Notes: generated from the sequence alone by a model not told the origin. DNA of 21,232 nt from an uncultured Campylobacter sp. (GCA_938036585.1 CALHQN010000028.1:1-21232), one strand, 5' to 3'. Positions 1 through 9,195 are shown, counted from the stretch's first letter. Program-made: numbers and translations.

Positions 1-203
1 ATAAATTTGATGTGAAAAAATTTGCTGCTGACTGGGCTTATACAATGGACGGCGGCGTTGCAATCGCGGTATGGGCTATTTTTGCGACTATCAAAGTAGC
101 TTCGGGCGGTGCAGATTGGAAACAAGAGTTCTCAAAGCCCGCAATAGCACTTATAGCACTCATTTCAATTACGGAGATCGTCAACTACTTTATGCACAAA
201 TAA
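1..203 (+). CDS. virB2: VirB2-like major pilin, 5' partial
   Basis: Probable major pilin subunit of the conjugative T4SS pilus. The frame is open from the left edge of the window (codons from base 3), so the true start and the signal peptide probably lie upstream. A GTG at 12 would give 63 aa but would leave no signal sequence and has no visible ribosome binding site. The visible part has the VirB2/TrbC layout: a first hydrophobic helix (VAIAVWAIFATIKV), a short polar loop with GGADW, and a second hydrophobic helix (PAIALIALISITEIVNYF) ending in a short basic tail. It stops 10 nt before the virB3-virB4 start, which supports the assignment by gene order. Pilins are poorly conserved, so the call rests on topology and position. 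Confidence 0.72.
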   Translation, partial: KFDVKKFAADWAYTMDGGVAIAVWAIFATIKVASGGADWKQEFSKPAIALIALISITEIVNYFMHK

Positions 204-213
204 AAGGTAGAAT

Positions 214-2985
214 ATGAACGAGGAGCTCGTCTATAAGGCGATGACCAGACCCGCAACTATTGCGGGCGTACCTATATTGCCTCTTATTTTTACCGTAGTG
301 CCTCTGACGCTAATCTTTTTTGCTACAAATCGCTATTTGCTGATTTTTATCCCGGTCATAATTTGGGTTATGAAAGAGGTGACCAAAAAAGATGATAACG
401 CCTTTAGGCTTATCATGCTTAAAATTAGATTCTTTTCCAATCCTTTGAGTAGGGCGTTTTACGGAGCAAAAGCTTATAATGCCAGTGCCTATGAGAAAAA
501 TAAAAACCTTGTAAATTTCGGCTATCCTAAGCTTACTCCGCTCAACGGGCTAAATCAAATTCCGCATATCGGCAGATACCTTCCATATCAGACCTTGGTA
601 AAGGATATAGTAATTACCAAGGATTTTGATTTTATGGCTACCTGGCAAGTTTCCGGCGTGCCGTTTGAGCTTGAAAATGAAATAGACATAGGCGTAAACA
701 AGGATAATCTAAACAATTTCTTTCAGCAGTTTGCGGAGGAAAACGTATCGTTTTACTTTCACAACTGCAGGATGAATATATCTGAGCGCTTTGATAGCAA
801 ATTTGACAATGAGTTTTTACAAAGTCTAAACGACAAATATTACGAGAGCTTTAAGGGCAATAGTTTAAAGCAAAATAAGCTTTTCATTACGGTAATCTAT
901 TCGCCGATCGTAAGGGCGGATAAGGTAACGCTAAGGGGCGCCAAACTAGAAGACAAAATCAAACAATTAAATGCCGTTATATCGAGCTTTCGTCGTATCT
1001 GCCAAAACATAGACCAGCGCCTGGGCGCTTTTAAGCCTACTCGTCTAACTACATACGAGAAAGACGGGGCTAAATTTTCATCGCAGCTCGAGTTTTATAA
1101 TTTTTTGATAAGCGGCAAATTTCATCCTGTTAGAGTTCCAAAAGCCCCTATCTATTCGTATATCAGCGGAAATTTAAACGAAGTGATATTTTCCGCCCAT
1201 ACGATCCAGCTAAAGCACAATACCGGGGAATCCACTTTTGCCAAAGCCATAGAAATCAAAGACTTTCCTAGCGTAAGTTCTACCGGGATTATCGATAAAT
1301 TGATGTATGAGGACGTCAATTATATCATCACTCAAAGTTTTGTTCCAATCAATAAAAAGCTTGCCGGCGCTAAGATCAAGCTCCAAGAAAAAAGGCTTAT
1401 CACGGCCGAGGACGACGCCATAAGTCAAATAGAGGATCTAGCGCTAGCCAGGGACGAGCTTTCCAGCGGCGAGATAATATTTGGAGACTATCATTTTTCG
1501 TTACTTGTATTGAATGATGATAAGGATAAAATTGCTAAAGATGCAAATTTGATCTCTACTCGTCTTAACGAGCAGGGTTTTATCTGCCAAGAGGCTAGCA
1601 TTGCGCTTCCTGCAACATATTTTGCGCAATTTCCTGCTAATTTCGGTATAAGGCCTAGAATTCATACCATATCCTCGGCGAATTATGCCAGCTTGATAGC
1701 TTTTCATAATTTTCCTGTAGGCAAACGTAACGGAAATCAATGGGGCGAGGCTATCACTATCTTTAAGACGCCGAATAAGCAGCCTTTTTATATGAATTTC
1801 CATCAAACCGATTATGATCGCAGTACTTTCGGAGATTTTTTACTCGGCAATACGCTCGTTCTTGGTCAATCAAGCGGTGGTAAGACGGTGCTTATGAATT
1901 TCTTGCTGGATCAACTTCATAAATTTAACAATAAAAGCACATTTCCTAACGATATTCCAGATAATCGTAAAAAGGCGTTTTTCGTCTATCTCGATAAAGA
2001 TAAAGGAGCGATGGGAAATATCATCTGCGCAGGTGGAAAATATATTACAATCAATGCCGGACGATCTACGGGATTTAATCCGTTTATGTGCGAGGCTACG
2101 CCTGAAAATAGACGAAGATTGAAAGTGTTGATGAAGATGCTGGCCACAAGAACCGGTAAAACTCTTACCACTATGGAGGAGGAAAATTTATTCATCGCGA
2201 TCGATAGCGTATTAGACCGGATACCCGATCCAAAAAAGAGGCGTTACGGTATGTCGCTTATGCTCCAAAGCTTGACCGAGAGCAGCAGCGATACAAACTC
2301 CGTAAAGTCTATTCTTAAAGCTTGGGCTAGAGGCGGGGAATACGATTGGGTATTCGACAACGAATACGACGAGTTAAATTTTAACGATGACAGCACCATA
2401 CTTTACGGGATCGACGGAACGAATCTATTAAAGGATGACGAGATCAACTCCTTTGTAGCCTATTACATGCTATGGCGAATACTGGATTTAACAGACGGCC
2501 GTCGCTTTGTTCTTTTTGTAGACGAGGCCTGGAGCTGGATCAAAAACGAGACTGTGGCCAAAGAGGTTTACAATAAAGAAAAGACCATTCGTAAACAAAA
2601 CGGCCTTTTGGTGTTGGGTACGCAATCTGTTGAGGATCTGGCCAAGTCTAAATATGCGGCAGGAATAGTAGAGCAAAGCGAAACCGTATTATTGCTCTCA
2701 AATCCTAAAGCTTCTTTTGATGATTATGAAAAACTAAGCGTTACGGAAGAAGAATTTGCGTTTGTAAAGACTACCAGTCCTACTCTATATCGATTTATCA
2801 TTAAAAAAGGGGTTGGTGAACGAGCTATCGCATCGATCGATCTAAGCTCTATAGGTAAAACCTATCTTAAAATTTTATCGACGGGTAGCGCCTATGTAGA
2901 AAAGATCGAAGAGATTAATGATGATCCGAATTTGGATTACAAAGGTAGGTTTGAGGCCATCAAAGCTATCTATGAAAGATCATAA
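214..2985 (+). CDS. virB4: VirB3-VirB4 fusion, T4SS ATPase
   Basis: Inner-membrane ATPase that powers pilus assembly and substrate transfer. Residues 1 to about 85 look like VirB3: the VYKAMTRPATIAGVPI motif, then two hydrophobic helices at about 20-37 and 40-53. The rest is a full-length VirB4/CagE/TrbE protein. Walker A is GQSSGGKT at residues 551-558 and Walker B is LFVDEAW with the D-E pair at 770-771. The 923-aa length equals a VirB3 (about 90) plus a VirB4 (about 800). Single-polypeptide VirB3/4 fusions are known in Campylobacterota and some other T4SS. The ATG at 214 follows an AAAAGG ribosome binding site and lies 10 nt after the pilin gene. The frame is intact. Confidence 0.95.
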   Translation: MNEELVYKAMTRPATIAGVPILPLIFTVVPLTLIFFATNRYLLIFIPVIIWVMKEVTKKDDNAFRLIMLKIRFFSNPLSRAFYGAKAYNASAYEKNKNLVNFGYPKLTPLNGLNQIPHIGRYLPYQTLVKDIVITKDFDFMATWQVSGVPFELENEIDIGVNKDNLNNFFQQFAEENVSFYFHNCRMNISERFDSKFDNEFLQSLNDKYYESFKGNSLKQNKLFITVIYSPIVRADKVTLRGAKLEDKIKQLNAVISSFRRICQNIDQRLGAFKPTRLTTYEKDGAKFSSQLEFYNFLISGKFHPVRVPKAPIYSYISGNLNEVIFSAHTIQLKHNTGESTFAKAIEIKDFPSVSSTGIIDKLMYEDVNYIITQSFVPINKKLAGAKIKLQEKRLITAEDDAISQIEDLALARDELSSGEIIFGDYHFSLLVLNDDKDKIAKDANLISTRLNEQGFICQEASIALPATYFAQFPANFGIRPRIHTISSANYASLIAFHNFPVGKRNGNQWGEAITIFKTPNKQPFYMNFHQTDYDRSTFGDFLLGNTLVLGQSSGGKTVLMNFLLDQLHKFNNKSTFPNDIPDNRKKAFFVYLDKDKGAMGNIICAGGKYITINAGRSTGFNPFMCEATPENRRRLKVLMKMLATRTGKTLTTMEEENLFIAIDSVLDRIPDPKKRRYGMSLMLQSLTESSSDTNSVKSILKAWARGGEYDWVFDNEYDELNFNDDSTILYGIDGTNLLKDDEINSFVAYYMLWRILDLTDGRRFVLFVDEAWSWIKNETVAKEVYNKEKTIRKQNGLLVLGTQSVEDLAKSKYAAGIVEQSETVLLLSNPKASFDDYEKLSVTEEEFAFVKTTSPTLYRFIIKKGVGERAIASIDLSSIGKTYLKILSTGSAYVEKIEEINDDPNLDYKGRFEAIKAIYERS

Positions 2986-2994
2986 GCACGCTGT

Positions 2995-3014
2995 GAGGGC
3001 GGCATGCCGCTCTT
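2995..3014 (+). terminator. Hairpin in the virB4-virB5 gap, possible attenuator
   Basis: Inverted repeat with arms GAGGGCGG and CCGCTCTT around a CATG loop, an 8-bp stem with two G-T wobbles. The core GCGGCATGCCGC is a perfect palindrome. No T-run follows, so it is a weak candidate for intrinsic termination. It could be an attenuator or mRNA-stabilising structure that sets the level of the downstream virB genes relative to virB4. Pairing is seen in the sequence; function is inferred. Confidence 0.4.
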
Positions 3015-3045
3015 TAGGAAGTAACTAAAATTTAAGGAGTAAGAA

Positions 3046-3789
3046 ATGAGAGTTTCAATCGGTAAAATGGTATCAGGCTTTATTGTCTCGGCAGCGCTAT
3101 GCGCTAATATGTTTGCAACGGGAATTCCTGTTGCCGACGGAGCCGCAAATGCACAAATAACCAACCAAACTATACAGCAGGCAATGGAATTTGCCAAGGA
3201 AGCGAAGCGTTGGGTAGATACCACGTCGCACTATAAGGCAGAGTTAAAGGCCTATTCGGACGATATAGCCACTAAAACCGGCGCAAGAGATGCTATAAAT
3301 TTCATCAATGAGATTCAGGATATATATAAAAACGCAAAGGATCTCGGTACCTCAATAGATAGTATCGGCGAGGATTTTTCTAATGTTTCGAAGCTCGATA
3401 AGCAAGCGGATAAGCTCTTTAAAAAATACTTTAAGACTGATCCGTGCGGAGATATTCGAGATGCCGTTGAAAAGAATTTGTGTGTAAGCCAATCCAGGCA
3501 GGTATTTAAGGATACCATCGCTATAGAAAGCAGCAGCGCTAGAATTTCTACTTACTCGGATCAACTCAATAGGATTGCCAAGCAGATGAAGAGCACCGCA
3601 AATAGTAGCGATATCAAGTCGTCTGCGGATTATGCCAACTCTATAGCTTTGATTACGGCTCAAATTCAGGCAGAGAAGACTCAAATAGAGCTGGCTTTAG
3701 CAAATATGAATAGACAAAAAGAAATAATGGTAAAAAAGAATGATGAAATTTTTAGAAATAGGTTCAATAAAAAACTAAGTATTGAATAA
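3046..3789 (+). CDS. virB5: VirB5/TrbJ-like minor pilin, pilus-tip protein
   Basis: Secreted minor pilus component thought to cap the pilus and contact recipient cells. A Sec signal peptide covers residues 1-24 (hydrophobic core GFIVSAALCANMFA, probable cleavage after MFA). The mature N-terminus GIPVADGAANAQ, followed by a long Q/A/K-rich helix, is typical of VirB5/TrbJ. The rest of the 247-aa protein is predominantly helical and hydrophilic, with two cysteines (DPCGD and KNLCV) that could form a periplasmic disulphide. The ATG at 3046 has a strong ribosome binding site (AAGGAG). It sits between virB4 and virB6, the canonical place. Family members diverge strongly, so the tip role is taken from family knowledge. 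Confidence 0.85.
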   Translation: MRVSIGKMVSGFIVSAALCANMFATGIPVADGAANAQITNQTIQQAMEFAKEAKRWVDTTSHYKAELKAYSDDIATKTGARDAINFINEIQDIYKNAKDLGTSIDSIGEDFSNVSKLDKQADKLFKKYFKTDPCGDIRDAVEKNLCVSQSRQVFKDTIAIESSSARISTYSDQLNRIAKQMKSTANSSDIKSSADYANSIALITAQIQAEKTQIELALANMNRQKEIMVKKNDEIFRNRFNKKLSIE

Positions 3790-3805
3790 GTAAAAGGATT
3801 TTGAA

Positions 3806-4870
3806 ATGGCCGATCAAGCTAGTTTGACCCAAACTGGATCGAGTTTATATGATATTATTATTAAAATTGGTAATAAATTAACTAATTTTTTTGGAGATAA
3901 GCAAGATCGCGTTATAGACGATTTGGAAAAACTTGTATCCGGTACAGGGAATTTATTGGCTGTATATTTGTCTTTGTGGCTTATGTTTGAGACCTACAAA
4001 ATGCTATATGGCAAGGGCGAACAAACTATTGGCGGGTTTTTATGGATTGCTTTTGTCAAATTTATCTTTATATTGCTTGCCTTAAATGCATCCGATTGGG
4101 TTTCTACCGTAGTTGAGGCCATGAAAGAAATAAGAGCATATACAAGGGGGACATCCTTTGGTGCTTTTGATCCTTTTATGCAGCTTGGGTCGATTGCATC
4201 AAATATTGGAACTTTGGCAACATTTGTTTCGGCAAGTGCTGAAAACTCTAATGTGTTATATGGATTTTTAATGTATTTTTGCGTTTTTTTTATCTTTTTG
4301 GGATTTTTTATCGGAGCATTCCCCTATTTAAAAATTATAGTTGTCAACTGGGTTTCCTTTTTTATTTTGTCGATCTTAACACCGCTAGCATTTTATTTTT
4401 TAATTTTCGGAATGACCAAAAATGTTTTTAAACAATGGTTGCAAATGATAATAGGAAATCTCATAACACTTCTTTTATTTTCCCTATTGACTAGTTTTGT
4501 TTTAAATTGGGAAAGAAGCGTTCTTGAAGAACTAACTAAATTAGTGGATAATGTTCCAATTCAAGTTGATCCCTTTGCTGCCACGGGGCTATGTATTATT
4601 TTTGGTATTCTGACGAATGCGGTTTGTTCTCTTGCTGTATCGCTTGCGGAAAAACTCTCTGCGGTTTCGTTTGAATCTGCAACCAACTCCTCTTTTGGCC
4701 GCGCTATGGGACTTGCCGGTAGTGCCGTAGGTGTCGCCGGTGGCAGCGCTATATTGGGTGCTAGGGGAACTCTCGGGGCAGCAAGAGGTGCTATCGGTGT
4801 GGGTTCCGCAGGTATCAAAGGTGCTAAAGCTGCTAAAAAAGGTATCGGCAAACTAATAGGCAGAAAATGA
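3806..4870 (+). CDS. virB6: VirB6/TrbL-like inner-membrane channel protein
   Basis: Polytopic inner-membrane protein of the T4SS that helps form the substrate channel. At least five strongly hydrophobic segments are visible, including NLLAVYLSLWLMF, FVKFIFILLAL, FLMYFCVFFIFLGFF, WVSFFILSILTPLAFYFLIF and IIGNLITLLLFSLL. They are followed by a C-terminal Gly/Ala-rich cytoplasmic tail (from about residue 295) ending in a lysine cluster. The length of 354 aa is usual for VirB6. The ATG at 3806 lies 7 nt after AAAAGGA. By eye this gene, especially 4250-4520, is more AT-rich than its neighbours; much of this reflects TTT/ATT codons for hydrophobic residues. The frame is intact through an 8-T run at 4274-4281. 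Confidence 0.9.
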   Translation: MADQASLTQTGSSLYDIIIKIGNKLTNFFGDKQDRVIDDLEKLVSGTGNLLAVYLSLWLMFETYKMLYGKGEQTIGGFLWIAFVKFIFILLALNASDWVSTVVEAMKEIRAYTRGTSFGAFDPFMQLGSIASNIGTLATFVSASAENSNVLYGFLMYFCVFFIFLGFFIGAFPYLKIIVVNWVSFFILSILTPLAFYFLIFGMTKNVFKQWLQMIIGNLITLLLFSLLTSFVLNWERSVLEELTKLVDNVPIQVDPFAATGLCIIFGILTNAVCSLAVSLAEKLSAVSFESATNSSFGRAMGLAGSAVGVAGGSAILGARGTLGAARGAIGVGSAGIKGAKAAKKGIGKLIGRK

Positions 4871-4894
4871 AAAAAGCGATCAGAAGGATAAACT

Positions 4895-5125
4895 ATGCTC
4901 AAAACTCTTAAATTTTACGCAGTCTTGATACTAGCCGGCTTGCTTCTTTGCGGTTGCGCCAACCGCAAGAATGCGAATTTAAAAGGCAACGAAGCTTTTT
5001 TTAGTTCTCAGGATAGAGCTAATAGGGCCGAGGTAAAAAACAATAAGAAATGGAGCGAGTTGTTCGATAGCGACGAATGGCAGCCCGTAAACAACAGCTC
5101 AGACGTAAATAAATTGGTAATTTAA
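4895..5125 (+). CDS. virB7: VirB7-like outer-membrane lipoprotein
   Basis: Small lipoprotein that anchors the T4SS core complex to the outer membrane, normally as a partner of VirB9. The 76-aa product has a lipoprotein signal (KFYAVLILAGLLLCGC) with the probable acylated cysteine at residue 21. The -2 position is a cysteine, which is unusual for a lipobox. The mature part is short and polar and contains W-x-P-V-N (WQPVN) near its end, resembling the PVN motif of VirB7/TraN proteins. Position between virB6 and virB8 is canonical. The ATG at 4895 follows AGAAGGA. The call rests on lipobox, size, motif and position. Confidence 0.82.
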   Translation: MLKTLKFYAVLILAGLLLCGCANRKNANLKGNEAFFSSQDRANRAEVKNNKKWSELFDSDEWQPVNNSSDVNKLVI

Positions 5126-5143
5126 AAAAAAAGGTAAATATTT

Positions 5144-5830
5144 GTGAAAAACCCTAAGATTGAAAACAATGATGAAGCCTCGGCAATAAGCTATGAAGCC
5201 TCTATACGATACCTGGTAGAAAAATCTAACAGGCGCGCCTGGACGGTAGCTTTTATATTTGCGGCTATAGCTATTATTGCAGTCGCCGCGGTTATAATGC
5301 TAACCCCCCTAAAGACCGTAGAGCCTTATGTGATTAGGGTAGATAATGCCGGAATGGTGGATATCATTACGACTGTAAAGACAGAGGATCTCACTCAAAA
5401 CGAAGCGCTGGATAAATACTTCATCTCTCAATACGTAAAAGCTAGAGAGGGGTATTATTACAATATCCTAAACCAGGATTATTTGCTAGTGCAGATGCTA
5501 TCTACGCCGGAGATCGCGGAGCTTTATCGTAAAATTTACGAGGGTAAGAGTGCGCGCCAAGAAGCTTTAAAGAACGATAATGAGGTCTCTATCGATATTA
5601 AGAGCGTAGTTTTGGGCGAGAGCGCTGGCGCCAAGACGGCTACTATCCGTTTTGATGCGACGACGAGAAAAACTGGAGCTCAGCCTCAAATTTTAGGTAC
5701 CGCAGCCAAAATAGTTACGTTAAGCTATGATTACTACCCAGATAACCCGCAAAGCGAAGAGGAGCGGCTTAAAAATCCATTGGGTTTTAAAGTCACGGCC
5801 TACCGAATAGACGATGAAATAATTAGATAA
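5144..5830 (+). CDS. virB8: VirB8 inner-membrane assembly factor
   Basis: Bitopic inner-membrane protein that nucleates T4SS assembly. A short cytoplasmic N-terminus precedes one transmembrane helix (residues about 33-53) and then the periplasmic NTF2-like domain, beginning with LKTVEPYVIRVDNAGMVD. This block, followed by YFISQYVKAREGYYY, is typical of the VirB8 family. The length of 228 aa is normal. The start is GTG at 5144, after an A-rich stretch ending in AAAGG. The nearby in-frame context gives no better ATG. It lies 18 nt after virB7 and 8 nt before virB9. Confidence 0.93.
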   Translation: MKNPKIENNDEASAISYEASIRYLVEKSNRRAWTVAFIFAAIAIIAVAAVIMLTPLKTVEPYVIRVDNAGMVDIITTVKTEDLTQNEALDKYFISQYVKAREGYYYNILNQDYLLVQMLSTPEIAELYRKIYEGKSARQEALKNDNEVSIDIKSVVLGESAGAKTATIRFDATTRKTGAQPQILGTAAKIVTLSYDYYPDNPQSEEERLKNPLGFKVTAYRIDDEIIR

Positions 5831-5838
5831 GGAAGCAT

Positions 5839-6768
5839 ATGAAAATTTTACCCGCGTTAGTTTTATTGGCATTAGCGCTTAGTTTAGGCGCTCTAGAAAT
5901 ACCCAAATCGTCAAAATTCGACAAGAGAATAACCTACGCAAGTTATAACGCCGATGACGTATTTTTGATTAAGGTTCGCAGCGGCTACGTTTCGATGCTA
6001 AAATTTAGCGAGGACGAGCGCATAGTAAATATCGCAAGCGGCTTTTCAAACGGCTGGGATCTGGCCGAGAAAGATAACTTTCTTTTTATAAAGGCGAAAC
6101 CTTATGCCGTAGATGCGAAAGAACAGCAAACGATGTTTGACGAAAGCGGCGAAGCGGTAGAATTTGAAGGGGCTTCCGTCATTCAACCAAATCCCGAAGA
6201 CTGGAAGACGAATTTAATCGTAACGACTACAAAGCGCGTTTACGTATTCGATCTGCAGCTGGAGGAAGAAAACTCCAAAACCAACGTGAATTATAAGGTT
6301 GATTTTGTTTATCCTAGCGAGATAAAAAGAGAGAAAGAGGCGAAGAAGATAGCTCAAATTTTAGCGGATCAACAAGCGACCGAAAAAGCCGCGCTAAATG
6401 ACGAAATTCAAAAGGTAAACGTACCTAGAAATTGGAATTTCGTAATGCACGTAAACAAAGGAAGCGATACTATAGCGCCCGATTTCGCATATGACGACGG
6501 TATTTTTACCTATTTGGGCTTTAATTCCACCAAGACTATTCCTAGTGTATTTCTTTTTGACGAGGCGAATAAAGAAAGCATACTAAATACCCATCAAAAC
6601 AAAAATGGCAGATATGATGTTTTGGTAATCCATAAAACCGCCGAAAAGATACTGCTTCGAAGCGGGAATAAGCTTGTAGGTATCGTAAATCAAGGATATG
6701 GCAAAAATCCGCTCGATAGAACTTACGATACTACCAAACAAAGCGTAAAGAGGGAGATTTTAGAATGA
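5839..6768 (+). CDS. virB9: VirB9 outer-membrane core-complex protein
   Basis: Periplasmic/outer-membrane component that forms the T4SS core ring with VirB7 and VirB10. A signal peptide spans residues 1-18 (ILPALVLLALALSLGA). The N-terminal domain contains DDVFLIKVRSGYVSMLKF and FLFIKAKPYAVDA. After a charged helical linker (about 150-195), the C-terminal domain starts at RNWNFVMHVNKGSD and ends with LRSGNKLVGIVNQGYG, the block that in this family binds VirB7 and VirB10. The length of 309 aa is normal. The ATG at 5839 follows AAGGA. The stop overlaps the virB10 start by 4 nt, indicating translational coupling. Confidence 0.93.
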   Translation: MKILPALVLLALALSLGALEIPKSSKFDKRITYASYNADDVFLIKVRSGYVSMLKFSEDERIVNIASGFSNGWDLAEKDNFLFIKAKPYAVDAKEQQTMFDESGEAVEFEGASVIQPNPEDWKTNLIVTTTKRVYVFDLQLEEENSKTNVNYKVDFVYPSEIKREKEAKKIAQILADQQATEKAALNDEIQKVNVPRNWNFVMHVNKGSDTIAPDFAYDDGIFTYLGFNSTKTIPSVFLFDEANKESILNTHQNKNGRYDVLVIHKTAEKILLRSGNKLVGIVNQGYGKNPLDRTYDTTKQSVKREILE

Positions 6769-7976
6769 GCGAAGAGCACAACACTCAAAACGAAGATCTA
6801 CAGCGCGAAGCGGTGGAGCTCAAAGACGAGCAGTTTAAAACCAGGCGTATGCAAATTTACGCCGTAATATTTATGACGGTCGTAATAGCTATATTTTTAG
6901 GTTTTAGAGCGCTAAGCGGCTTTATAAACGGCTTTTCAAGCGACGAAACCGAGAAAAAAACTATCGCTACTAACGTGCAAAAGGGCGATCTGCAATATAG
7001 CAATAATAAGCAAGACATAAAAGAGCTACCTAAGCTTCCCGAATCAACCGATACCACTAGCGTGCGCGACTTTATCAATGAAAACACCGGAGCAAACGAA
7101 AATTCAAGCCCCTTCGCTCCGGCCGCCGCTAGAAGCCAAATTAAGCCTAAAGTTTATAAAAATTCCGGCGCTATTTTAGTGCCTACAAGTTCCGAACCCT
7201 CTTTCGAGGCCAATCAAAGCGAGTCTGAGCCCGATCCGTTAAGCAGCGGCGAGTATACGCTCGACGCTAAAGGAAAACTTGTCAAAAAGACGGAATTTGA
7301 TATAACGGAGGAGGGGTATTCGGAAGGTACTTTTGAGGCGAAGGCCGCTAAGAAAAGTAAATTCGATCCGAACCTGCTTCTGCTTAAAGGTACCTATATA
7401 GGCTGCTCGCTGGATACACGTTTAGTATCGAGTATCCAAGGCGGCGTAGCTTGCACCGTTAGCGAAGACGTTTACTCTGCCAACGGAGTTACCCTTTTGA
7501 TCGAAAAAGGCTCGCATATTACCGGATATTTCAATAGCGGCCAAATGAATGACGGGCTAAATAGGATTTTCGTAGTTTGGCAAGAGATCCGTACGCCAAA
7601 CGGGGTTATTATCCCGGTTTATAGCGGCGCTAGCGACTCTTTAGGCGGTAGCGGTATAGAGGGATACGTCGATCACCATTGGCTTGAAAGATTTGGCGCG
7701 GCCATACTGCTTAGCGTAATAGACGATGCCGTAAATGTAGGCCTAAATGGCGGTAGCGGCACCAGAAGTAACGAAAACAGAGATTATACGGAAAATACTC
7801 GCGAAGCCACTCAACAAATGGCCAATACCGCGCTTGAAAAATTCATCAATATAGAACCTACATTATACAAAAACCAGGGCGATCTGGTAGGCGTTTATGT
7901 TAATAGAGATATCGATTTCAGCAAGGTATATCAACTCAGGGTAAGAAAAAATGGGCGAAAAAGAGCAATACGCTAA
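6765..7976 (+). CDS. virB10: VirB10/TrbI core-complex protein
   Basis: Envelope-spanning protein linking the inner-membrane ATPases to the outer-membrane pore. An acidic cytoplasmic tail (residues 1-27) precedes a single transmembrane helix (about 30-48). A periplasmic flexible linker (to about 200) is rich in Ser, Pro and Glu. The conserved TrbI/VirB10 C-terminal beta-barrel domain starts about residue 205 (LLLKGTYIGCSLDTRLVSS). It includes GVTLLIEKGSHITGYF and the antenna region near WLERFGAAILLSVIDD. The length of 403 aa is typical. It overlaps virB9 by 4 nt and virB11 by 26 nt. Confidence 0.94.
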   Translation: MSEEHNTQNEDLQREAVELKDEQFKTRRMQIYAVIFMTVVIAIFLGFRALSGFINGFSSDETEKKTIATNVQKGDLQYSNNKQDIKELPKLPESTDTTSVRDFINENTGANENSSPFAPAAARSQIKPKVYKNSGAILVPTSSEPSFEANQSESEPDPLSSGEYTLDAKGKLVKKTEFDITEEGYSEGTFEAKAAKKSKFDPNLLLLKGTYIGCSLDTRLVSSIQGGVACTVSEDVYSANGVTLLIEKGSHITGYFNSGQMNDGLNRIFVVWQEIRTPNGVIIPVYSGASDSLGGSGIEGYVDHHWLERFGAAILLSVIDDAVNVGLNGGSGTRSNENRDYTENTREATQQMANTALEKFINIEPTLYKNQGDLVGVYVNRDIDFSKVYQLRVRKNGRKRAIR

Positions 7977-9195
7977 CGAAACGGAAAAAGCTAGAGCTAT
8001 CGTAAATGCTACCATGGCCGAATTCGGTCTTACCGCGGCAAAAGAAGTCGATACCGATATTGCCGCAACTCCGGATTCTGACGAGCAAAAAAAAGAGACC
8101 GAGCTTCTGCCTGATGCCCCTGTGCTGCCAATAGAAGAAACCGCTGCCGCCCACTCCTCTCCGCAAGAGCATGAAGTAGTGGTAAGCAAGGAGCAAGAGG
8201 AAGAGGAGTTTATAGCAAAATCGCAGATGTTAGACATCGTTACGAGCGAGCTTTTTGGAAAATATCTTAAGGACGACTCCATAAATGAAATTTGCCTAAA
8301 CGGCAATGGGACGCTTTTTTGTGAGGATATATTCGGAAATTGGACGCAAGAGAAAAAATCTATTAGTTATGATGAAGGGATCTCTTTTGCAAAGGCCTTA
8401 GGAGCATTCAACAATACGGATATAAATAAGTCCGAGCCGATGCTTGATGCGACACTTCATACCGGAGAGCGCGTTCATATCAATATCCCGCCCGTAGTTA
8501 AGGACAATCAGGTCTCTATTGTAATCAGAAAGCCTAGCAAAGTGCATTATAGCCTCGATGATTACGTGGCCAATCAGGCCCTAGATCAACATACCGCAGA
8601 GCTATTAAAAGAGGCGGTTAGAGAGGGTAAAAATTTAGTCATCTGCGGCGAAACGGGTAGCGGTAAGACTACTTTTATGAAGACTTTGATAGATTTCATA
8701 CCACTTAGCGAGCGTATTATAACGATCGAAGATACTTCCGAGATCACCTTTACGAAGCACAAGGACGTAGAACAGATGTTTTACGACAGTGATGCTAAAG
8801 ACGGAGACGCCGTAACTTCGGCTACGCTTCTAAAAGCATGCTTGCGTATGAAGCCAAACCGCATAATATTGGCCGAGTTAAGGGGCGGCGAGACTTATGA
8901 TTTTCTTAATGTTATATCTAGCGGCCACAACGGAACCATGACCTCCTGCCACGCAGGAAGCGTAGCTAGTTGCTTTAATAGATTGGTGATGATGGCCATG
9001 CAAAATTTACAGGCTCGCGCCGCCGGCAAAGATCTGATTATGCAGATCGCAAAGGACGTAATCGATACGGTAGTGGTGTTTAAGCGCGAAGATCTAACAC
9101 CCGACAAAAAGGTGCGACATATCGTAGAGATGCTGCATGACGGCAAGCTCTATAAGCGCGATAAAGATGGAAATTTTAAGGAAGACGCGCTATGA
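7951..9195 (+). CDS. virB11: VirB11 traffic ATPase with long acidic N-terminus
   Basis: Hexameric cytoplasmic ATPase of the secretion superfamily that switches the system between pilus assembly and substrate transport. Walker A is GETGSGKT at residues 233-240. The Walker B region is IILAELRGGE at 305-314. The His box is SGHNGTMTSCHA, with the key histidine at 334. The length of 414 aa exceeds the usual 330-350. The excess is an acidic, low-complexity N-terminal extension (about residues 1-85, with EQEEEEE-like runs) that has no clear counterpart in standard VirB11. The ATG at 7951 lies inside the end of virB10 and follows AGGGTAAG. An internal start would shorten the protein but none is better supported. 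It overlaps virD4 by 4 nt. Confidence 0.94.
   Translation: MGEKEQYANETEKARAIVNATMAEFGLTAAKEVDTDIAATPDSDEQKKETELLPDAPVLPIEETAAAHSSPQEHEVVVSKEQEEEEFIAKSQMLDIVTSELFGKYLKDDSINEICLNGNGTLFCEDIFGNWTQEKKSISYDEGISFAKALGAFNNTDINKSEPMLDATLHTGERVHINIPPVVKDNQVSIVIRKPSKVHYSLDDYVANQALDQHTAELLKEAVREGKNLVICGETGSGKTTFMKTLIDFIPLSERIITIEDTSEITFTKHKDVEQMFYDSDAKDGDAVTSATLLKACLRMKPNRIILAELRGGETYDFLNVISSGHNGTMTSCHAGSVASCFNRLVMMAMQNLQARAAGKDLIMQIAKDVIDTVVVFKREDLTPDKKVRHIVEMLHDGKLYKRDKDGNFKEDAL

Noticed and set aside
4274..4281. Run of eight T in virB6 (and another at 11513-11520, plus a C6 run at 5304-5309) as phase-variable tracts
   Set aside because: Short for Campylobacter phase variation, which usually uses longer G/C runs, and all three genes are in frame.
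7863..8306. Long minus-strand open frame opposite virB10/virB11
   Set aside because: Fully antisense to well-supported genes, Ser/Phe/Cys-rich composition typical of an antisense shadow.
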